Positions 52,230 through 61,938 are shown, counted from the first letter of the stretch. The stretch is 64,000 nt of DNA from an uncultured Roseibium sp. (GCF_947496995.1 NZ_CANMFD010000001.1:1484692-1548691); one strand, 5' to 3'. Made by a program: numbers and translations. Notes: generated by a model from the sequence alone, not told the origin.

Positions 52230-53345
52230 TCAGGCGCTGGCCGATCTGCGCGTGGACGTCTGATCGGCGACGAGGGACAGCAACTGGTTGGTGACCGCTT
52301 TCGTTCCCATGTCTCCGCCAAATTCCATCGGCCGCAGGAGGTTTGCCGCAAAACCTTTCTCCACGGCGCCGTTGACGAGATCCGCCGCATCGGCAAGCCC
52401 CGGCCGGTCGAATTTTTCAGCCAGATAGTCCAGCATCAGCGCACCGCTGAGGATCGCCGCCAGCGGATTGGCCTTGTCCTGGCCCATGATGTCGGGTGCG
52501 CTGCCATGGGCGGGCTGAAAGAGGCCGGTCGTGTCGCCGATCTCCGCACAGGCCGCCATGCCCATACCGCCGACGAGCCCGCCCGCCAGATCGGAAAGGA
52601 TGTCGCCGAACATGTTTTCCGTCACAAGGACATCGAAATCCCAGGGTTTGCGTACCAGATCGAGCGCTTGCGCATCGACGTAATTATAGCCGACCGGAAC
52701 ATCCGGATAGGTCTGCTTCACTTCGTCGAATATCTTTCGGAAGAAGGCCATCGAGTTGAAGACATTGGCCTTGTCGACACAGGTCAGGGTGCCGGATTTC
52801 CCTCGTTCCCGGCGCTTGCGCGCAAGGTTGAAAGCAAAGTTGTGCAGCTTGGTCGTTGTCTTGCGGGTGATCCGCAGGACATCCTGCACCTCGTCGTCCG
52901 TGACAACCAGGCTGCGGTCATGGACGGCGGCTGAATAGAACAGGCCTTCGGTCGATTCCCTCAGAATGATCAGGTCGATGCCCGCCGCCCTTGGGTCGGC
53001 AAGTTTTTGTGGCGCGTTCGGGTAGGCCTTGACCGGACGCACGCCTGCATAAAGCCCGAAGCGGTCGCGCAGGCGCAGATGCGGTGAGATCTCCGTGCCG
53101 TTCTGGTGCCGGATCGACGGCAGTCCGATGGCGCCGAGAAAGATCGCATCGGCGGCTTCCGCCCGCTCTTCCCCGTCCGGCTCGATATCCAAACCGGTTT
53201 CCTTGAAGTATCCTGCACCCGCATGGATCGCGTCGTAAACGGGCAGGGGTTCACCGGCGCTCTGAAGAGCTGCCTCGACGACGGCGATAGTTGCCTCCGC
53301 CACATCGACGCCGATGCCGTCGCCTTTGATCAGGGCAATTTTCAT
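52230..53345 (-). CDS. Isocitrate/isopropylmalate dehydrogenase family enzyme (tartrate/D-malate DH-like)
   Basis: The product has 371 residues. It contains GDGIGVDV near the N-terminus, LRLRDRFGLYAGVRPVKAYP, LRESTEGLFY, VDKANVF and DILSDLAGGLVGGMGMAA with HGSAPDIMGQDKANP, the conserved substrate, metal and NAD sites of beta-decarboxylating dehydrogenases. It is not part of a leucine locus, so it may oxidise a hydroxy acid brought in by the nearby TRAP transporter, such as tartrate or D-malate. It is last in the minus-strand cluster. The ATG at 53345 (MKIALIK) is preferred over the one three codons earlier. Confidence 0.85.
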   Translation of the reverse strand: MKIALIKGDGIGVDVAEATIAVVEAALQSAGEPLPVYDAIHAGAGYFKETGLDIEPDGEERAEAADAIFLGAIGLPSIRHQNGTEISPHLRLRDRFGLYAGVRPVKAYPNAPQKLADPRAAGIDLIILRESTEGLFYSAAVHDRSLVVTDDEVQDVLRITRKTTTKLHNFAFNLARKRRERGKSGTLTCVDKANVFNSMAFFRKIFDEVKQTYPDVPVGYNYVDAQALDLVRKPWDFDVLVTENMFGDILSDLAGGLVGGMGMAACAEIGDTTGLFQPAHGSAPDIMGQDKANPLAAILSGALMLDYLAEKFDRPGLADAADLVNGAVEKGFAANLLRPMEFGGDMGTKAVTNQLLSLVADQTSTRRSASA

Positions 53346-53439
53346 GAGTGCCATTCCTTAAGTCCATTCAACGTCAAAATATTCAAGGATCGCGTCAACT
53401 GATGCCGGTTGAGGCAAGAGGCGGCGGTGATGCCGAATT

Positions 53440-54237
53440 TCATGTGCCGGGCTCCTTCAGGGGGCCGCGGTCGAGGCGAATGATGTGGTCTGCTCCCTCT
53501 GCCGGGAAAAACCTGCGCACAAGCGGGTCATGGCCCGGAATGACAAGCTTGTCGGAACTTGCCAGCCTGCGGATCGTGCTGAAGCCCTCCAGCATCTCCT
53601 GAAGATCGACGACAATCGGAAAAGGCTTGGCTTCCAGGAAGTTCTCGTAATAGTGCGCAGCATCGGAGGCCAGGCACATCCAGCCCGCATCCGTGAGAAC
53701 ACGCACCGCCTGAAGGCCTCTGCTGTGGCCGCCGATGCAATGCACCGTCACGCCTTCGCGGACTTCGCCTTCGCCCTCGTGAAAGACCAGCTTGCCGGAA
53801 TAAAGCCGCTGCACCGCCTCGCAGACATGATCCGCCGTAAACGGCGCCTGTAGGGTGCCGTGGCACATGCAGGGGCCGGTGGCATAGGCCATTTCGGCGG
53901 CCTGCAGATGGATGGTCGCATTGGGGAAGTGCCTGAGCCCGCCCGCGTGGTCGTAATGCAGGTGGGTGACGATGACGGTCGAGACATCTTCGGGCGCGAT
54001 TCCCAGCGGCGCCAGCGCTTCGGCCGGTTCCATCCGCACGGGCCGGCCGCGCCGGTCGCCTTCTTCCCGGTCGTAGCCTGTGTCGACCATCAGGATTTCG
54101 TCGTCCCGGCGCAGCACCCAGATGAAATAGTTCATCTCGTGCGGCTGGTCGTGATTGTCGTCGAACAGAAAACTGTCCTTGCGCGTCCGGGCGTTCCTGT
54201 CGGCGTATTTGACCGCGAAGACTTCCCAGGGCGTCAT
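53440..54237 (-). CDS. Metallo-beta-lactamase fold hydrolase
   Basis: The product has 265 residues. Zinc ligands appear in THLHYDHAGGL, GGHSRGLQ, LASDAAHYYENF and the final GHDP. The arrangement resembles AHL lactonases and lactone hydrolases. In this operon it may open a lactone intermediate of the catabolic route; quorum-quenching activity is an alternative. Its ATG overlaps the stop of the upstream ABM gene. Confidence 0.86.
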   Translation of the reverse strand: MTPWEVFAVKYADRNARTRKDSFLFDDNHDQPHEMNYFIWVLRRDDEILMVDTGYDREEGDRRGRPVRMEPAEALAPLGIAPEDVSTVIVTHLHYDHAGGLRHFPNATIHLQAAEMAYATGPCMCHGTLQAPFTADHVCEAVQRLYSGKLVFHEGEGEVREGVTVHCIGGHSRGLQAVRVLTDAGWMCLASDAAHYYENFLEAKPFPIVVDLQEMLEGFSTIRRLASSDKLVIPGHDPLVRRFFPAEGADHIIRLDRGPLKEPGT

Positions 54238-54524
54238 GAAGCCACCTGTGCGTAGGTGCGCAGGGTCTTGCCTGCGATCATGGGGCCGCCGGTCTTGTCG
54301 AATTCCTTGAAATGCGGGGTATCAAGATGGGCCTTGAAGGCGGCCTCATCGTCATAAAGCTCGTAGAGAAAGACCTCGCCGGGTCTTTCCGGATCGGTGC
54401 ATACGTCGAACCGGCTGCATCCGGGCTCCTGCTTCAGAGATGCCTGTGCGTTGGCAATCATGAGAGGCATGAAGGTCTCGAATTGGCCATCGTGGATCTC
54501 GAACACTACGGTGACTGCGAACAT
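54234..54524 (-). CDS. Antibiotic biosynthesis monooxygenase (ABM) domain protein
   Basis: The 96-residue protein is a single dimeric ferredoxin-like ABM fold: FAVTVVFEIHDGQFETFMPLMIANAQASLKQEPGCSRFDVC, then FLYELYDDEAAFKAHLDTPHFKEF. Small ABM proteins such as LsrG act as isomerases or oxygenases on small ketones. The GAGAGG ribosome site is 5 nt upstream. It overlaps the MBL gene by 4 bp. Confidence 0.88.
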   Translation of the reverse strand: MFAVTVVFEIHDGQFETFMPLMIANAQASLKQEPGCSRFDVCTDPERPGEVFLYELYDDEAAFKAHLDTPHFKEFDKTGGPMIAGKTLRTYAQVAS

Positions 54525-54634
54525 TCTTTCCTCTCCCTGGGTGTCTTCCGCGCTTGTCGGCTGCAGGTGACATTGACACTTTGAATTCAATTGCTTGCGA
54601 ACCTCCGGCCTCTGCCGGCCGGAGGGGCTATGAT

Positions 54635-55918
54635 CTAGCGGAACAGATGCACCATACCCATCGAAACGGCGGGGATGTAAGTCACCGCAAGCAGGGCGAC
54701 GATGGCGGCGACATAAAGAGGCGCCATCTTGCGCGCGATGGACAGGACGCCGACACCGGAAATCCGCGAGGCGACATAGAGCGTCGCGCCAACCGGCGGC
54801 GTGAACAGGCCGACGGCGACATTGCAGGTCATGATCACCCCGAGATGGACCGGGTCGACACCGAAAACCTGGGCCGTCGGCAGGAACAGGGGAGCGGTCA
54901 GGAGAATGGCCGGCACCGGGTCGAGAACAAGACCGAGAACCAGAAGCACGATGTTGACCATCAGCAGGAACATCCAGGGACCGGACGAATAGTCCTGGAC
55001 GAAGCCGACGAGAATTTGCGGCATCTGTTCCAGGGTGATCAGCCAGCCGAGCACGGTCGTCGCACCGATCACCACCATGACAACCGCGCTGGTGATGAAG
55101 GAATCGACCAAGAGGCGCGGCAGGTCCCTGAGATGAAAATCCCCATAGATGACGGTCGTGACGAACAGACCGTAGACGACCGCCAGCGCGGCGGATTCCG
55201 TCGGGGTGACCCAGCCGGTGAAAATGCCGCCGAGGATCAGGACCGGCATGAAGAGGGCAGGAGCCGTGCCGATAAAGGAGGATGTCAGTTCCTTCATGCT
55301 CGTCCTGCGGCCGCCCGGGTCGCATTTGGTAGTCTTGCCGACATAGTAGCAGACCGCCATGAACAAGGCTCCGAAGAGAAGCCCGGGAACCATGCCGCCC
55401 AGGAACAGGTCCGCGACGGAGACGTTGCCGACAAACCCGTAGATCAGCATGGGAATGGACGGCGGGATGATGATGCCGATCGTTCCGGCGGCGGCAACAA
55501 GCCCGGCGGCGAAGGCCGTATTGTAGCCCTCGCGGGACATGTTCTTGATCATCACCGAGCCGATGGCGGCCGAGTCGGCGATTGCCGATCCGGATATGCC
55601 GCCGAAGATCATCGAGGCGCCGACGACGACCATGCCGAGCCCGCCGGCCATGAAACCGAAGGCCGCGCGGGCAAAACCGATGATGCGCAGGCCGACACCG
55701 CCGCGGCTCATCATTTCGCCGGCAACGATAAACAGCGGGATCGCCAGGAAGTGGTTGGGTTCGACCCCGCCGATGAAATTCAGATACAGCGCCTGCAGCG
55801 GATAGCCGAGATCGAAGACCAGGATCGGCAGAACGGCGGTGATCAGGATCGCCCAGACCAGGGGGACACCGAGAAAGATGGTGGTCAGGAAGACCGCAAC
55901 AACGAAAAGCAGGATCAT
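54635..55918 (-). CDS. dctM: TRAP transporter large permease DctM
   Basis: The 427-residue integral membrane protein has the DctM features: VPLVWAILITAVLPIL, NHFLAIPLFIVAGEMMSRGGVGLRIIGFA, GASMIFGGISGSAIADSAAIGSVMIKNM, and AAGTIGIIIPPSIPMLIYGFVGNVSVADLF. With DctQ and DctP it performs sodium-driven uptake of an organic acid. The start overlaps the dctQ stop (ATGA). Confidence 0.93.
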   Translation of the reverse strand: MILLFVVAVFLTTIFLGVPLVWAILITAVLPILVFDLGYPLQALYLNFIGGVEPNHFLAIPLFIVAGEMMSRGGVGLRIIGFARAAFGFMAGGLGMVVVGASMIFGGISGSAIADSAAIGSVMIKNMSREGYNTAFAAGLVAAAGTIGIIIPPSIPMLIYGFVGNVSVADLFLGGMVPGLLFGALFMAVCYYVGKTTKCDPGGRRTSMKELTSSFIGTAPALFMPVLILGGIFTGWVTPTESAALAVVYGLFVTTVIYGDFHLRDLPRLLVDSFITSAVVMVVIGATTVLGWLITLEQMPQILVGFVQDYSSGPWMFLLMVNIVLLVLGLVLDPVPAILLTAPLFLPTAQVFGVDPVHLGVIMTCNVAVGLFTPPVGATLYVASRISGVGVLSIARKMAPLYVAAIVALLAVTYIPAVSMGMVHLFR

Positions 55919-56457
55919 GTCAGTGTCTCGCCGCCGTCGGTGTGGATTGCATGCGGAACCACCGGGTTCCTCATGTCGAACACCATGTTGAAGAGATGGA
56001 AAATCAGGCTGAGGCCCATGCCGACCGGCATGGAGGCGTACAGGAGACCGACCGGCCAGTAGAGCACCGTCGTCTTCTGCGCCCAGGTATGGGCCGAGAT
56101 GTTGTAGCCGGTGAAGATCAGGCTGATCAGCAGCACGACGATGATCAGGTCGATTGCGATGGACAGCAAGCGCTGGGCCGTGCGCGGGAAGAGTTTCTCG
56201 ACAATTTCCGTTACGCGCATGTGTGCGCCGCGCGCCACCGCTCCGGCGCAGCCGATAAAGGTGCTCCACAGCAGCAGGAAGCTGGTGACCTCCAGGGACC
56301 AGGCCAGATCGAACCCGGCAAAGCCCCGCAGAGACGCGTTGCAGAAGACCAGGGCGACAATCGAAAAACCACCGAGCACCAGGCAGGTGTCGACCAGGTG
56401 ACTGAGCCAGCGCAAAGCGGCCGGATAATGATCACGGTAATCCAAGGGACTTCTCAT
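55915..56457 (-). CDS. dctQ: TRAP transporter small permease DctQ
   Basis: The 180-residue membrane protein has four hydrophobic segments and the DctQ signature LLLWSTFIGCAGAVARGAHMRVTEIVEKL. It sits between dctP (72 bp) and dctM (4-bp overlap). Confidence 0.9.
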   Translation of the reverse strand: MRSPLDYRDHYPAALRWLSHLVDTCLVLGGFSIVALVFCNASLRGFAGFDLAWSLEVTSFLLLWSTFIGCAGAVARGAHMRVTEIVEKLFPRTAQRLLSIAIDLIIVVLLISLIFTGYNISAHTWAQKTTVLYWPVGLLYASMPVGMGLSLIFHLFNMVFDMRNPVVPHAIHTDGGETLT

Positions 56458-56529
56458 AATTTTGAGGATAGGGCCGGAACCGCAGCAAAAAGTGCCCGGG
56501 TTCCGGCCGGATTTAACTCAAGTCACTGA

Positions 56530-57543
56530 TCAGTTCTTGGCCGGCAGCTTTTCGCGGATGGCTGCGGCATCGGCCAGGATCTCGTCGACGGCTTCTGCGC
56601 CGTAAACGTCCTTGGCCTTGCCATAGACCGATTGCACCGCATCGCGGAACGGACCGATTTCGGGCACGCTCACCGTCGCGCCGTCTTCCTGCATTTCGGC
56701 GAGCTGGCTTTCCACCGAACTCTTGACCAGGTTGCGGCTGAACGCAGCGGATTCGACCGCGGCCTTCATCACGGCTTCCCTGTCTTCATCGGAAAACGAC
56801 TGCCAGGTTTTCTCGGCCACCGTCAGGGGCAGGGGGCTGTAAACGTGACGCGTCAGGGTGATGTAGGGCGCGACTTCGTAAAACCGCAGCGACTTGATCG
56901 TGTCGACCGGGTTTTCCTGGCCGTTCACGATGCCCTGCTGGATGGAAAGATAGACCTCGGTGATCGGCATGACGACGGTCTGAAAGCCGATTGCGTCCAT
57001 GGACCAGCGGATCATGTCATTCGGGAAAACGCGCATTTTCATGGATTTGGCGTCTTCCGGAGAATTCAGCGGTTCGTTGGTCGTGAAACTGCGGAAACCG
57101 GCTTCCCACGTCGACAGGACCCGGAAGCCCTTTTCCGGCAGCTTGGCGAATTCGCCCTGCAGCCAGTCCGAATTGTCATAGAGTTCCCAGCCCTGCTCAT
57201 AGGTGTCGACCAGGAAGGGCATGGCAGTCAGGTTGAGGCTCGGCAGATGGGTCGCGTAGCTGCCTGTTGCCGATACGGTGAAATCGATGCCGCCGAGCTG
57301 CAGCAGTTCGATGGCTTTCGGGTCGTTGGCGATCTGGCCTGACGGGAAGACCTGCACTTCATAGCGCCCGTCCGTATATTCCGCGACCTTTTCCGCAAAA
57401 AGTTCAGCTGCGGCCTGGCGCGATCCGCCCGGATTGTCCGTATGGCTGAAACGAAGGGTTTCCACGGCCCATGCGCTGCTCATGCCGGCCACCAGGATGG
57501 CGGTGCTCAAGGCCAGGCGGCTCAGGGTTCTCTCGTCTAACAT
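56530..57543 (-). CDS. dctP: TRAP transporter substrate-binding protein DctP
   Basis: The product has 337 residues. The signal peptide ends near SSAWA|VETLRF. It shows the DctP pattern SHTDNPGGSRQAAAELFAEKVAEYTDGRYEVQVFPSGQ, with the substrate-binding arginine region KSMKMRVFPNDMIRWSMDAIGFQTVVMPITEVYLSIQQGIVNGQENPVDTI. It likely binds a sugar acid or hydroxy acid. It is the first gene of the minus-strand cluster, and a GntR-like operator lies upstream. Confidence 0.93.
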   Translation of the reverse strand: MLDERTLSRLALSTAILVAGMSSAWAVETLRFSHTDNPGGSRQAAAELFAEKVAEYTDGRYEVQVFPSGQIANDPKAIELLQLGGIDFTVSATGSYATHLPSLNLTAMPFLVDTYEQGWELYDNSDWLQGEFAKLPEKGFRVLSTWEAGFRSFTTNEPLNSPEDAKSMKMRVFPNDMIRWSMDAIGFQTVVMPITEVYLSIQQGIVNGQENPVDTIKSLRFYEVAPYITLTRHVYSPLPLTVAEKTWQSFSDEDREAVMKAAVESAAFSRNLVKSSVESQLAEMQEDGATVSVPEIGPFRDAVQSVYGKAKDVYGAEAVDEILADAAAIREKLPAKN

Positions 57544-57600
57544 ATCAATCTCCTCCCACGGCGGCTTCGGAAAAAAGGCCGTATTGATTTAAACATTGAA

Positions 57601-57614
57601 TTACGTATACGCAA
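57601..57614. promoter_or_regulatory. GntR/FCD-type operator in the TRAP divergent region
   Basis: TTACGTATACGCAA has the perfect 8-bp core CGTATACG, similar to the GTATAC-centred sites of FCD-type GntR regulators. It lies about 58 bp before dctP and 116 bp before the divergent Gfo/Idh gene, which is followed by a gntR-type gene. Confidence 0.58.
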
Positions 57615-57729
57615 ACCAATCCCTTGTCAACGACGGTAATGTCGACTATCAAAAATCCAGCAACGCAATTGCTGTCTCGAACAGGCTGCCCGTACGAGTG
57701 GCAGGGGCGTTGGCAGGAGGACTGGGAGG

Positions 57730-58776
57730 ATGAAGTCCATGAACGAAGGCTCGAAAGCCATGCGGGTTGCCTGTCTGGGGGCCGGTTATTTCGCGCAGTT
57801 TCATTACGAAGCCTGGCGCCGGGTCACGCGCGCCCATCTCGTTGGTGCCTGTGACAGGGATCAGGAGAAGGCCGAAGCCACCGGCCTGGCAGCTTTCGGC
57901 GACCTGGACACCATGCTGGAAACGGCGAAGCCCGACCTGCTGGACATCATCACCCCGCCGCCAACCCATTTTGACGCAATTGAGCGGGCGATTGCCGGGG
58001 GCGTGAAGGCCATCATCTGCCAGAAGCCCTTCTGCACCTCACTGGAGGAAGCCACGAAAGCCACGGATCTGGCCGAAGCCTCCGGCGTCACGCTTGTCAT
58101 CCATGAGAACTTCCGCTTCCAGCCGTGGTACCGCACCATCCGGCAGGCCCTGGAGAGCAACCTGCTTGGCGATCTGCTGCAGCTCACCTTCCGGCTCCGG
58201 ACCGGGGACGGGCAGGGGCCGCGCGCCTATCTCGACCGCCAGCCCTATTTCCAGGAGATGCCGCGGCTTCTGATCCACGAGACAGGCGTTCACTGGATCG
58301 ACACCTTCCGCTACCTGCTCGGGGAACCTGAGGCGGTCTATGCGGATCTGCGCAGGCTGAACCCCGTGATCGAGGGAGAGGACGCCGGCTATTTTGTCTT
58401 CGACTATGCGGGTGGGGTCCGGGCCCTGTTCGACGGCAACCGTCTGCTGGACCACGCGGCGGAGAACTGCCGCACGACCCTCGGGGAAGCTCTGGTGGAA
58501 GGCACGCAGGGAACGATCACGCTTTCAGGCGACGGTTCGGTGCGCCTGCGGGCCTTCGGCGAACAGCAGGAAAAGGTCCTGCTGGCCGCAAGGCAGTGGC
58601 AAGGCTTTGGCGGTGACTGTGTCGGGAATCTGATAAACCATGTGATCGACGGCCTTCTGGACGGAAAGCCGTTGGAGAACAAGGCACGCGACTATCTCAA
58701 GGTTATCGCGATCGAACAGGCGATTTACGACTCGGATCGGCTGGGACAGAAAATCCGGGAGTTTGACAGTGCTTGA
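57730..58776 (+). CDS. Gfo/Idh/MocA family oxidoreductase
   Basis: The product has 348 residues. The Rossmann motif MRVACLGAGYFAQFHYEAW, the QKPFCTSLEEA motif (in place of EKP) and LLIHETGVHWIDTFRYLLGEPEAVYADLRRL identify the family; the substrate is not clear. It is divergent from the TRAP operon and probably acts on the imported acid or sugar. An ATG 9 nt further in (57739) fits the GGGAGG ribosome site better and may be the true start. Confidence 0.87.
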   Translation: MKSMNEGSKAMRVACLGAGYFAQFHYEAWRRVTRAHLVGACDRDQEKAEATGLAAFGDLDTMLETAKPDLLDIITPPPTHFDAIERAIAGGVKAIICQKPFCTSLEEATKATDLAEASGVTLVIHENFRFQPWYRTIRQALESNLLGDLLQLTFRLRTGDGQGPRAYLDRQPYFQEMPRLLIHETGVHWIDTFRYLLGEPEAVYADLRRLNPVIEGEDAGYFVFDYAGGVRALFDGNRLLDHAAENCRTTLGEALVEGTQGTITLSGDGSVRLRAFGEQQEKVLLAARQWQGFGGDCVGNLINHVIDGLLDGKPLENKARDYLKVIAIEQAIYDSDRLGQKIREFDSA

Positions 58777-59443
58777 GGCACAGAAACCCAAAACGATCAC
58801 CACGCAGGCGATGGAGCAGATCCGCCAGTTGATTTTCGACGGCGAGCTGGCCGCGGGGTCCGATCACCTGGAGAGTGAGCTGGCCGACCGGCTCGGCATG
58901 TCCCGCACTCCCGTGCGCGAGGCAACGCTCATGCTGGCGCAGCAGGGGCTTCTGGAAGTACGCCCGCGCAAGGGCGTCCGGATCGCGACCCTGTCGCTCA
59001 AGGACATGGAAGAGATCTACGCTGTCCTGACCGAACTCGAGAGCCTGGCGGCAGAAGAAGCTGCGAAGGCGGGATATGCCGACAAGGACCTCGGAGCGCT
59101 CAAACAGGCGATCGAGGCCATGGAGGAAGCGCTGGTCCGCGAGGACCGGGAAGCCTGGGCGGTCGCCGATAACGCCTTCCACGACGAACTGGTGCGCCTC
59201 GGTGGAAACTCGCGCGTCCAGTCGATTGTCTCGATGATGTCCAATCAGGTCCGCCGAGCCCGTGCGATGACGCTCTACATCCGGCCTCTGCCGGTGAAAT
59301 CCAACGCCGATCACCGGGCGGTTTTCGATGCCATCTGCAAGGGCGACGCGGCGCTGGCCCGCGAAAGCCACAGAAGCCACCGGCAGGACGCACGCGAAGT
59401 GCTGATCGAGCTGTTGAAGAAGCACAAGCTCTTCCATCTGTGA
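58769..59443 (+). CDS. GntR-family regulator with FCD domain
   Basis: The 224-residue protein has the HTH TTQAMEQIRQLIFDGELAAGSDHLESELADRLGMSRTPVREATLMLAQQGLLEVRPRKGVRI. An FCD domain follows (NAFHDELVRLGGN, SNADHRAVFDAICKGDAALARESHRSHRQDAREVL) with metal-binding histidines. I choose the GTG at 58769, 7 nt after GGGAG; a TTG at 58763 is too close to it. It overlaps the dehydrogenase gene by 8 bp. It probably represses both divergent units. Confidence 0.88.
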   Translation: MLEAQKPKTITTQAMEQIRQLIFDGELAAGSDHLESELADRLGMSRTPVREATLMLAQQGLLEVRPRKGVRIATLSLKDMEEIYAVLTELESLAAEEAAKAGYADKDLGALKQAIEAMEEALVREDREAWAVADNAFHDELVRLGGNSRVQSIVSMMSNQVRRARAMTLYIRPLPVKSNADHRAVFDAICKGDAALARESHRSHRQDAREVLIELLKKHKLFHL

Positions 59444-59497
59444 CCAACTGGGGCGCGGACGTTCAAAAGACCGGTCTGCGCTCCTGGAGCGTCACGG

Positions 59498-60052
59498 TCA
59501 TCCGCCCTGCCAGACCTTGATCGCCTCGATCGGGTAGACCAGCATCAGGACGTTCAGCGTGAGATTGTCCCGGATCACCCACAGGGCAATCAGTTCGAAG
59601 ACAACGCCGGTCAGAACCGTCACCCAGACCGGCAGGCGCCAGGCGAAGAAGAAGCCGGCAAGCATCCACAGGATGTCGAAAACCGAGTTCAGAACGCTGT
59701 CGCCGGTATAGCCGACCGCAATCGTCGCCTCCCGGTAGCGGTCGATGATCCACGGGCTGTTTTCGAAGAGCTCCCAGACGGCTTCTATGAAGATCGCGCC
59801 AAGAGCCCGTTCGCACACGCTGCTGCGCCGGAACAGCAGCCACAGGAACCAATAGAACAGAAACCCGTGGATGATGTGCGAGAACGTGTACCAGTCGGCA
59901 ATGTGCTGGGACGAGCCGGCAAGATCGTCGGCCGGTGTCCAGAACAGCACATAGCCGCAGTCGCAGATCGGGATCCGCCCCATCGCCAGCAGAATGGCGG
60001 CGGTTGCGGCGATCATCACGAGGCCGATGATCAGGCATTTACGGTGGCTCAA
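59498..60052 (-). CDS. DUF2585 / UPF0314 family membrane protein
   Basis: The 184-residue protein has several hydrophobic segments and the family features GRIPICDCGYVLFW, DWYTFSHIIHGFLFYWFLW, EAVWELFENSPWIIDRYREATIAVGYTGDSVLNSVFDILWM. The function is unknown; it is widespread in alphaproteobacteria. The start is taken at a TTG (60052) because AAGGAG stands 6 nt before it; the ATG at 60145 would add a basic, non-conserved 31-residue extension. Confidence 0.82.
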   Translation of the reverse strand: MSHRKCLIIGLVMIAATAAILLAMGRIPICDCGYVLFWTPADDLAGSSQHIADWYTFSHIIHGFLFYWFLWLLFRRSSVCERALGAIFIEAVWELFENSPWIIDRYREATIAVGYTGDSVLNSVFDILWMLAGFFFAWRLPVWVTVLTGVVFELIALWVIRDNLTLNVLMLVYPIEAIKVWQGG

Positions 60053-60234
60053 GGTGGACTCCTTGCTGCGGAAAGGGGCACCGGCGATTCTATGCTGGAA
60101 ATTTCGCCTGATTCTCTCTATGACCTTGCGCCAACGATACATCAATCCGTCCGGCCATGAAGATTGAAGGTGCGCCCCGGTTCCAACCGTCGCGTTTGCG
60201 CAGCTCTTCAGGATCAGCGGACCAGGAGACCTTC

Positions 60235-61836
60235 ATGACGAGCCTCAACGGCGCGGCGCCCTATCAAGCCCGGCGCACCTTCGCGATCATTTCCCACCCG
60301 GACGCCGGCAAGACCACGCTGACGGAAAAGCTGCTGCTGTCGGGCGGCGCGATCCGGGCCGCCGGTCAGGTGCGTGCCCGCGGGGAACGTCGCCGCGCCC
60401 GCTCCGACTGGATGAAGATCGAGCAGGAACGCGGCATCTCCGTGTCCTCCTCCGTCATGACCTTCGAGCGCCGCGGCATCATCTACAATCTGCTCGACAC
60501 GCCGGGCCACGAGGACTTTTCCGAGGACACCTATCGCACCCTGACCGCCGTCGATGCCGCTGTCATGGTGATCGACGCCGCCAAGGGTATCGAGACCCAG
60601 ACCCGCAAGCTGTTCGAGGTCTGCCGCCTGCGCGACATCCCGATCATCACCTTCGTCAACAAGATCGACCGCGAAGGCCGCCATGCCCTGGAAATCCTCG
60701 ACGAGGTGCAGGAAGCGCTGGCGCTGGACGTCAGCCCGCAGACCTGGCCGGTCGGCATGGGCTCCGACTTCTTCGGCGTCTACGACTGGCAGAAGAAGAA
60801 ATTCCACACCTCCGCCGGCGAGCGGGGAGGGGCCTACACCCAGACAAAGGACGTTTCGGGCCTGGACGACGAGATCCTGACCGGCACGGTCTTCGACCGG
60901 GTTCTGAACGAACTTGAGGAAAACGTTGAACTCGGTGCGGAAGGTTATGCCGAATTCGACCGGGAAAGCTTCCTGGAAGGCCACCTGACGCCGGTCTTCT
61001 TCGGCTCGGCGCTGCGCGACTACGGTATCGAGGAACTGCTCGATTTCATCGCCGAATTCGCACCGCCGCCGCATTCCCAGCCGGCCACCGGCGGCCGCAC
61101 GATCATGCCGGGCGAGGACAAGGTCACCGGCTTTGTCTTCAAGGTCCAGGCCAACATGGACCCGAAACACCGCGACCGGATTGCCTTCCTGCGCCTGTGC
61201 TCGGGCACCTTCAAGCGGGGCATGAAGCTGAAACACGTGCGCGCCGGCAAACAGATCGCGGTCACCGCGCCGATATTCTTCTTTGCCGAGGAGCGCGAGA
61301 TCGCCGACCTTGCCTATCCGGGCGATGTCATCGGCGTGCCCAACCACGGCCAGCTTCGTGTCGGCGACACGCTGACGGAGGGCGAGAATATCCACGTCAC
61401 CGGCCTGCCGGCCTTCGCGCCGGAAATCCTGCGCCGGGTACGTCTTGCAGACACCATGCGCGTTAAACAGATGCGTCAGGGCCTGCAGGACCTGGCCGAG
61501 GAAGGCCTCGTGCAGATCTTCAAGCCGGATCTGGGGTCGAACTGGATCGTCGGCGTCGTCGGCGCGCTGCAGCTCGATGTGGTGGTCGACCGGCTGAACG
61601 CCGAATACGGCACCGAGATCGGCTTTGAAACCGTGCCCTATACCACCGCACGCTGGATCGAGACCGACAACCAGACCCTTCAGAAAATGATTGAAGGCCA
61701 CCGCATGTCGATCGCCAACGACCGCGACGACAAACCGGTGTTCCTGTTCAAGAACGCCTGGGAAATCGGCCATATCACCGAGAAATTCCCGGACGTGAAA
61801 TTCCGCGAGACGCGCGAGATCGTCTACGAGGCTTAA
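60235..61836 (+). CDS. prfC: Peptide chain release factor 3
   Basis: RF3 is a GTPase that removes RF1/RF2 from the ribosome after peptide release. The 533-residue length is normal. G motifs: HPDAGKTTLTEK (P-loop), DTPGHEDFSEDTYRT (G3) and FVNKIDREGR (G4). The C-terminal half has the RF3 landmarks GDVIGVPNHG and RVKQMRQGLQDLAEEGLVQIFKP-like text. AGGAG lies 6 nt before the ATG at 60235. Confidence 0.97.
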   Translation: MTSLNGAAPYQARRTFAIISHPDAGKTTLTEKLLLSGGAIRAAGQVRARGERRRARSDWMKIEQERGISVSSSVMTFERRGIIYNLLDTPGHEDFSEDTYRTLTAVDAAVMVIDAAKGIETQTRKLFEVCRLRDIPIITFVNKIDREGRHALEILDEVQEALALDVSPQTWPVGMGSDFFGVYDWQKKKFHTSAGERGGAYTQTKDVSGLDDEILTGTVFDRVLNELEENVELGAEGYAEFDRESFLEGHLTPVFFGSALRDYGIEELLDFIAEFAPPPHSQPATGGRTIMPGEDKVTGFVFKVQANMDPKHRDRIAFLRLCSGTFKRGMKLKHVRAGKQIAVTAPIFFFAEEREIADLAYPGDVIGVPNHGQLRVGDTLTEGENIHVTGLPAFAPEILRRVRLADTMRVKQMRQGLQDLAEEGLVQIFKPDLGSNWIVGVVGALQLDVVVDRLNAEYGTEIGFETVPYTTARWIETDNQTLQKMIEGHRMSIANDRDDKPVFLFKNAWEIGHITEKFPDVKFRETREIVYEA

Positions 61837-61938
61837 CCGCCGCAAAACGGAACGATCGCAGCGGGGAAGCCCTCCCCGGGGCCGTGCCATTGATAGCATG
61901 GCGGAGCGTTCTGCCCCCATCACCCGGACACCTGGATA

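Noticed and set aside
17845..60235. The catabolic region as a genomic island integrated at tRNA-Phe
   Set aside because: No repeat of the tRNA-Phe 3' end, no integrase and no transposase is visible, and base composition looks like that of the housekeeping genes.
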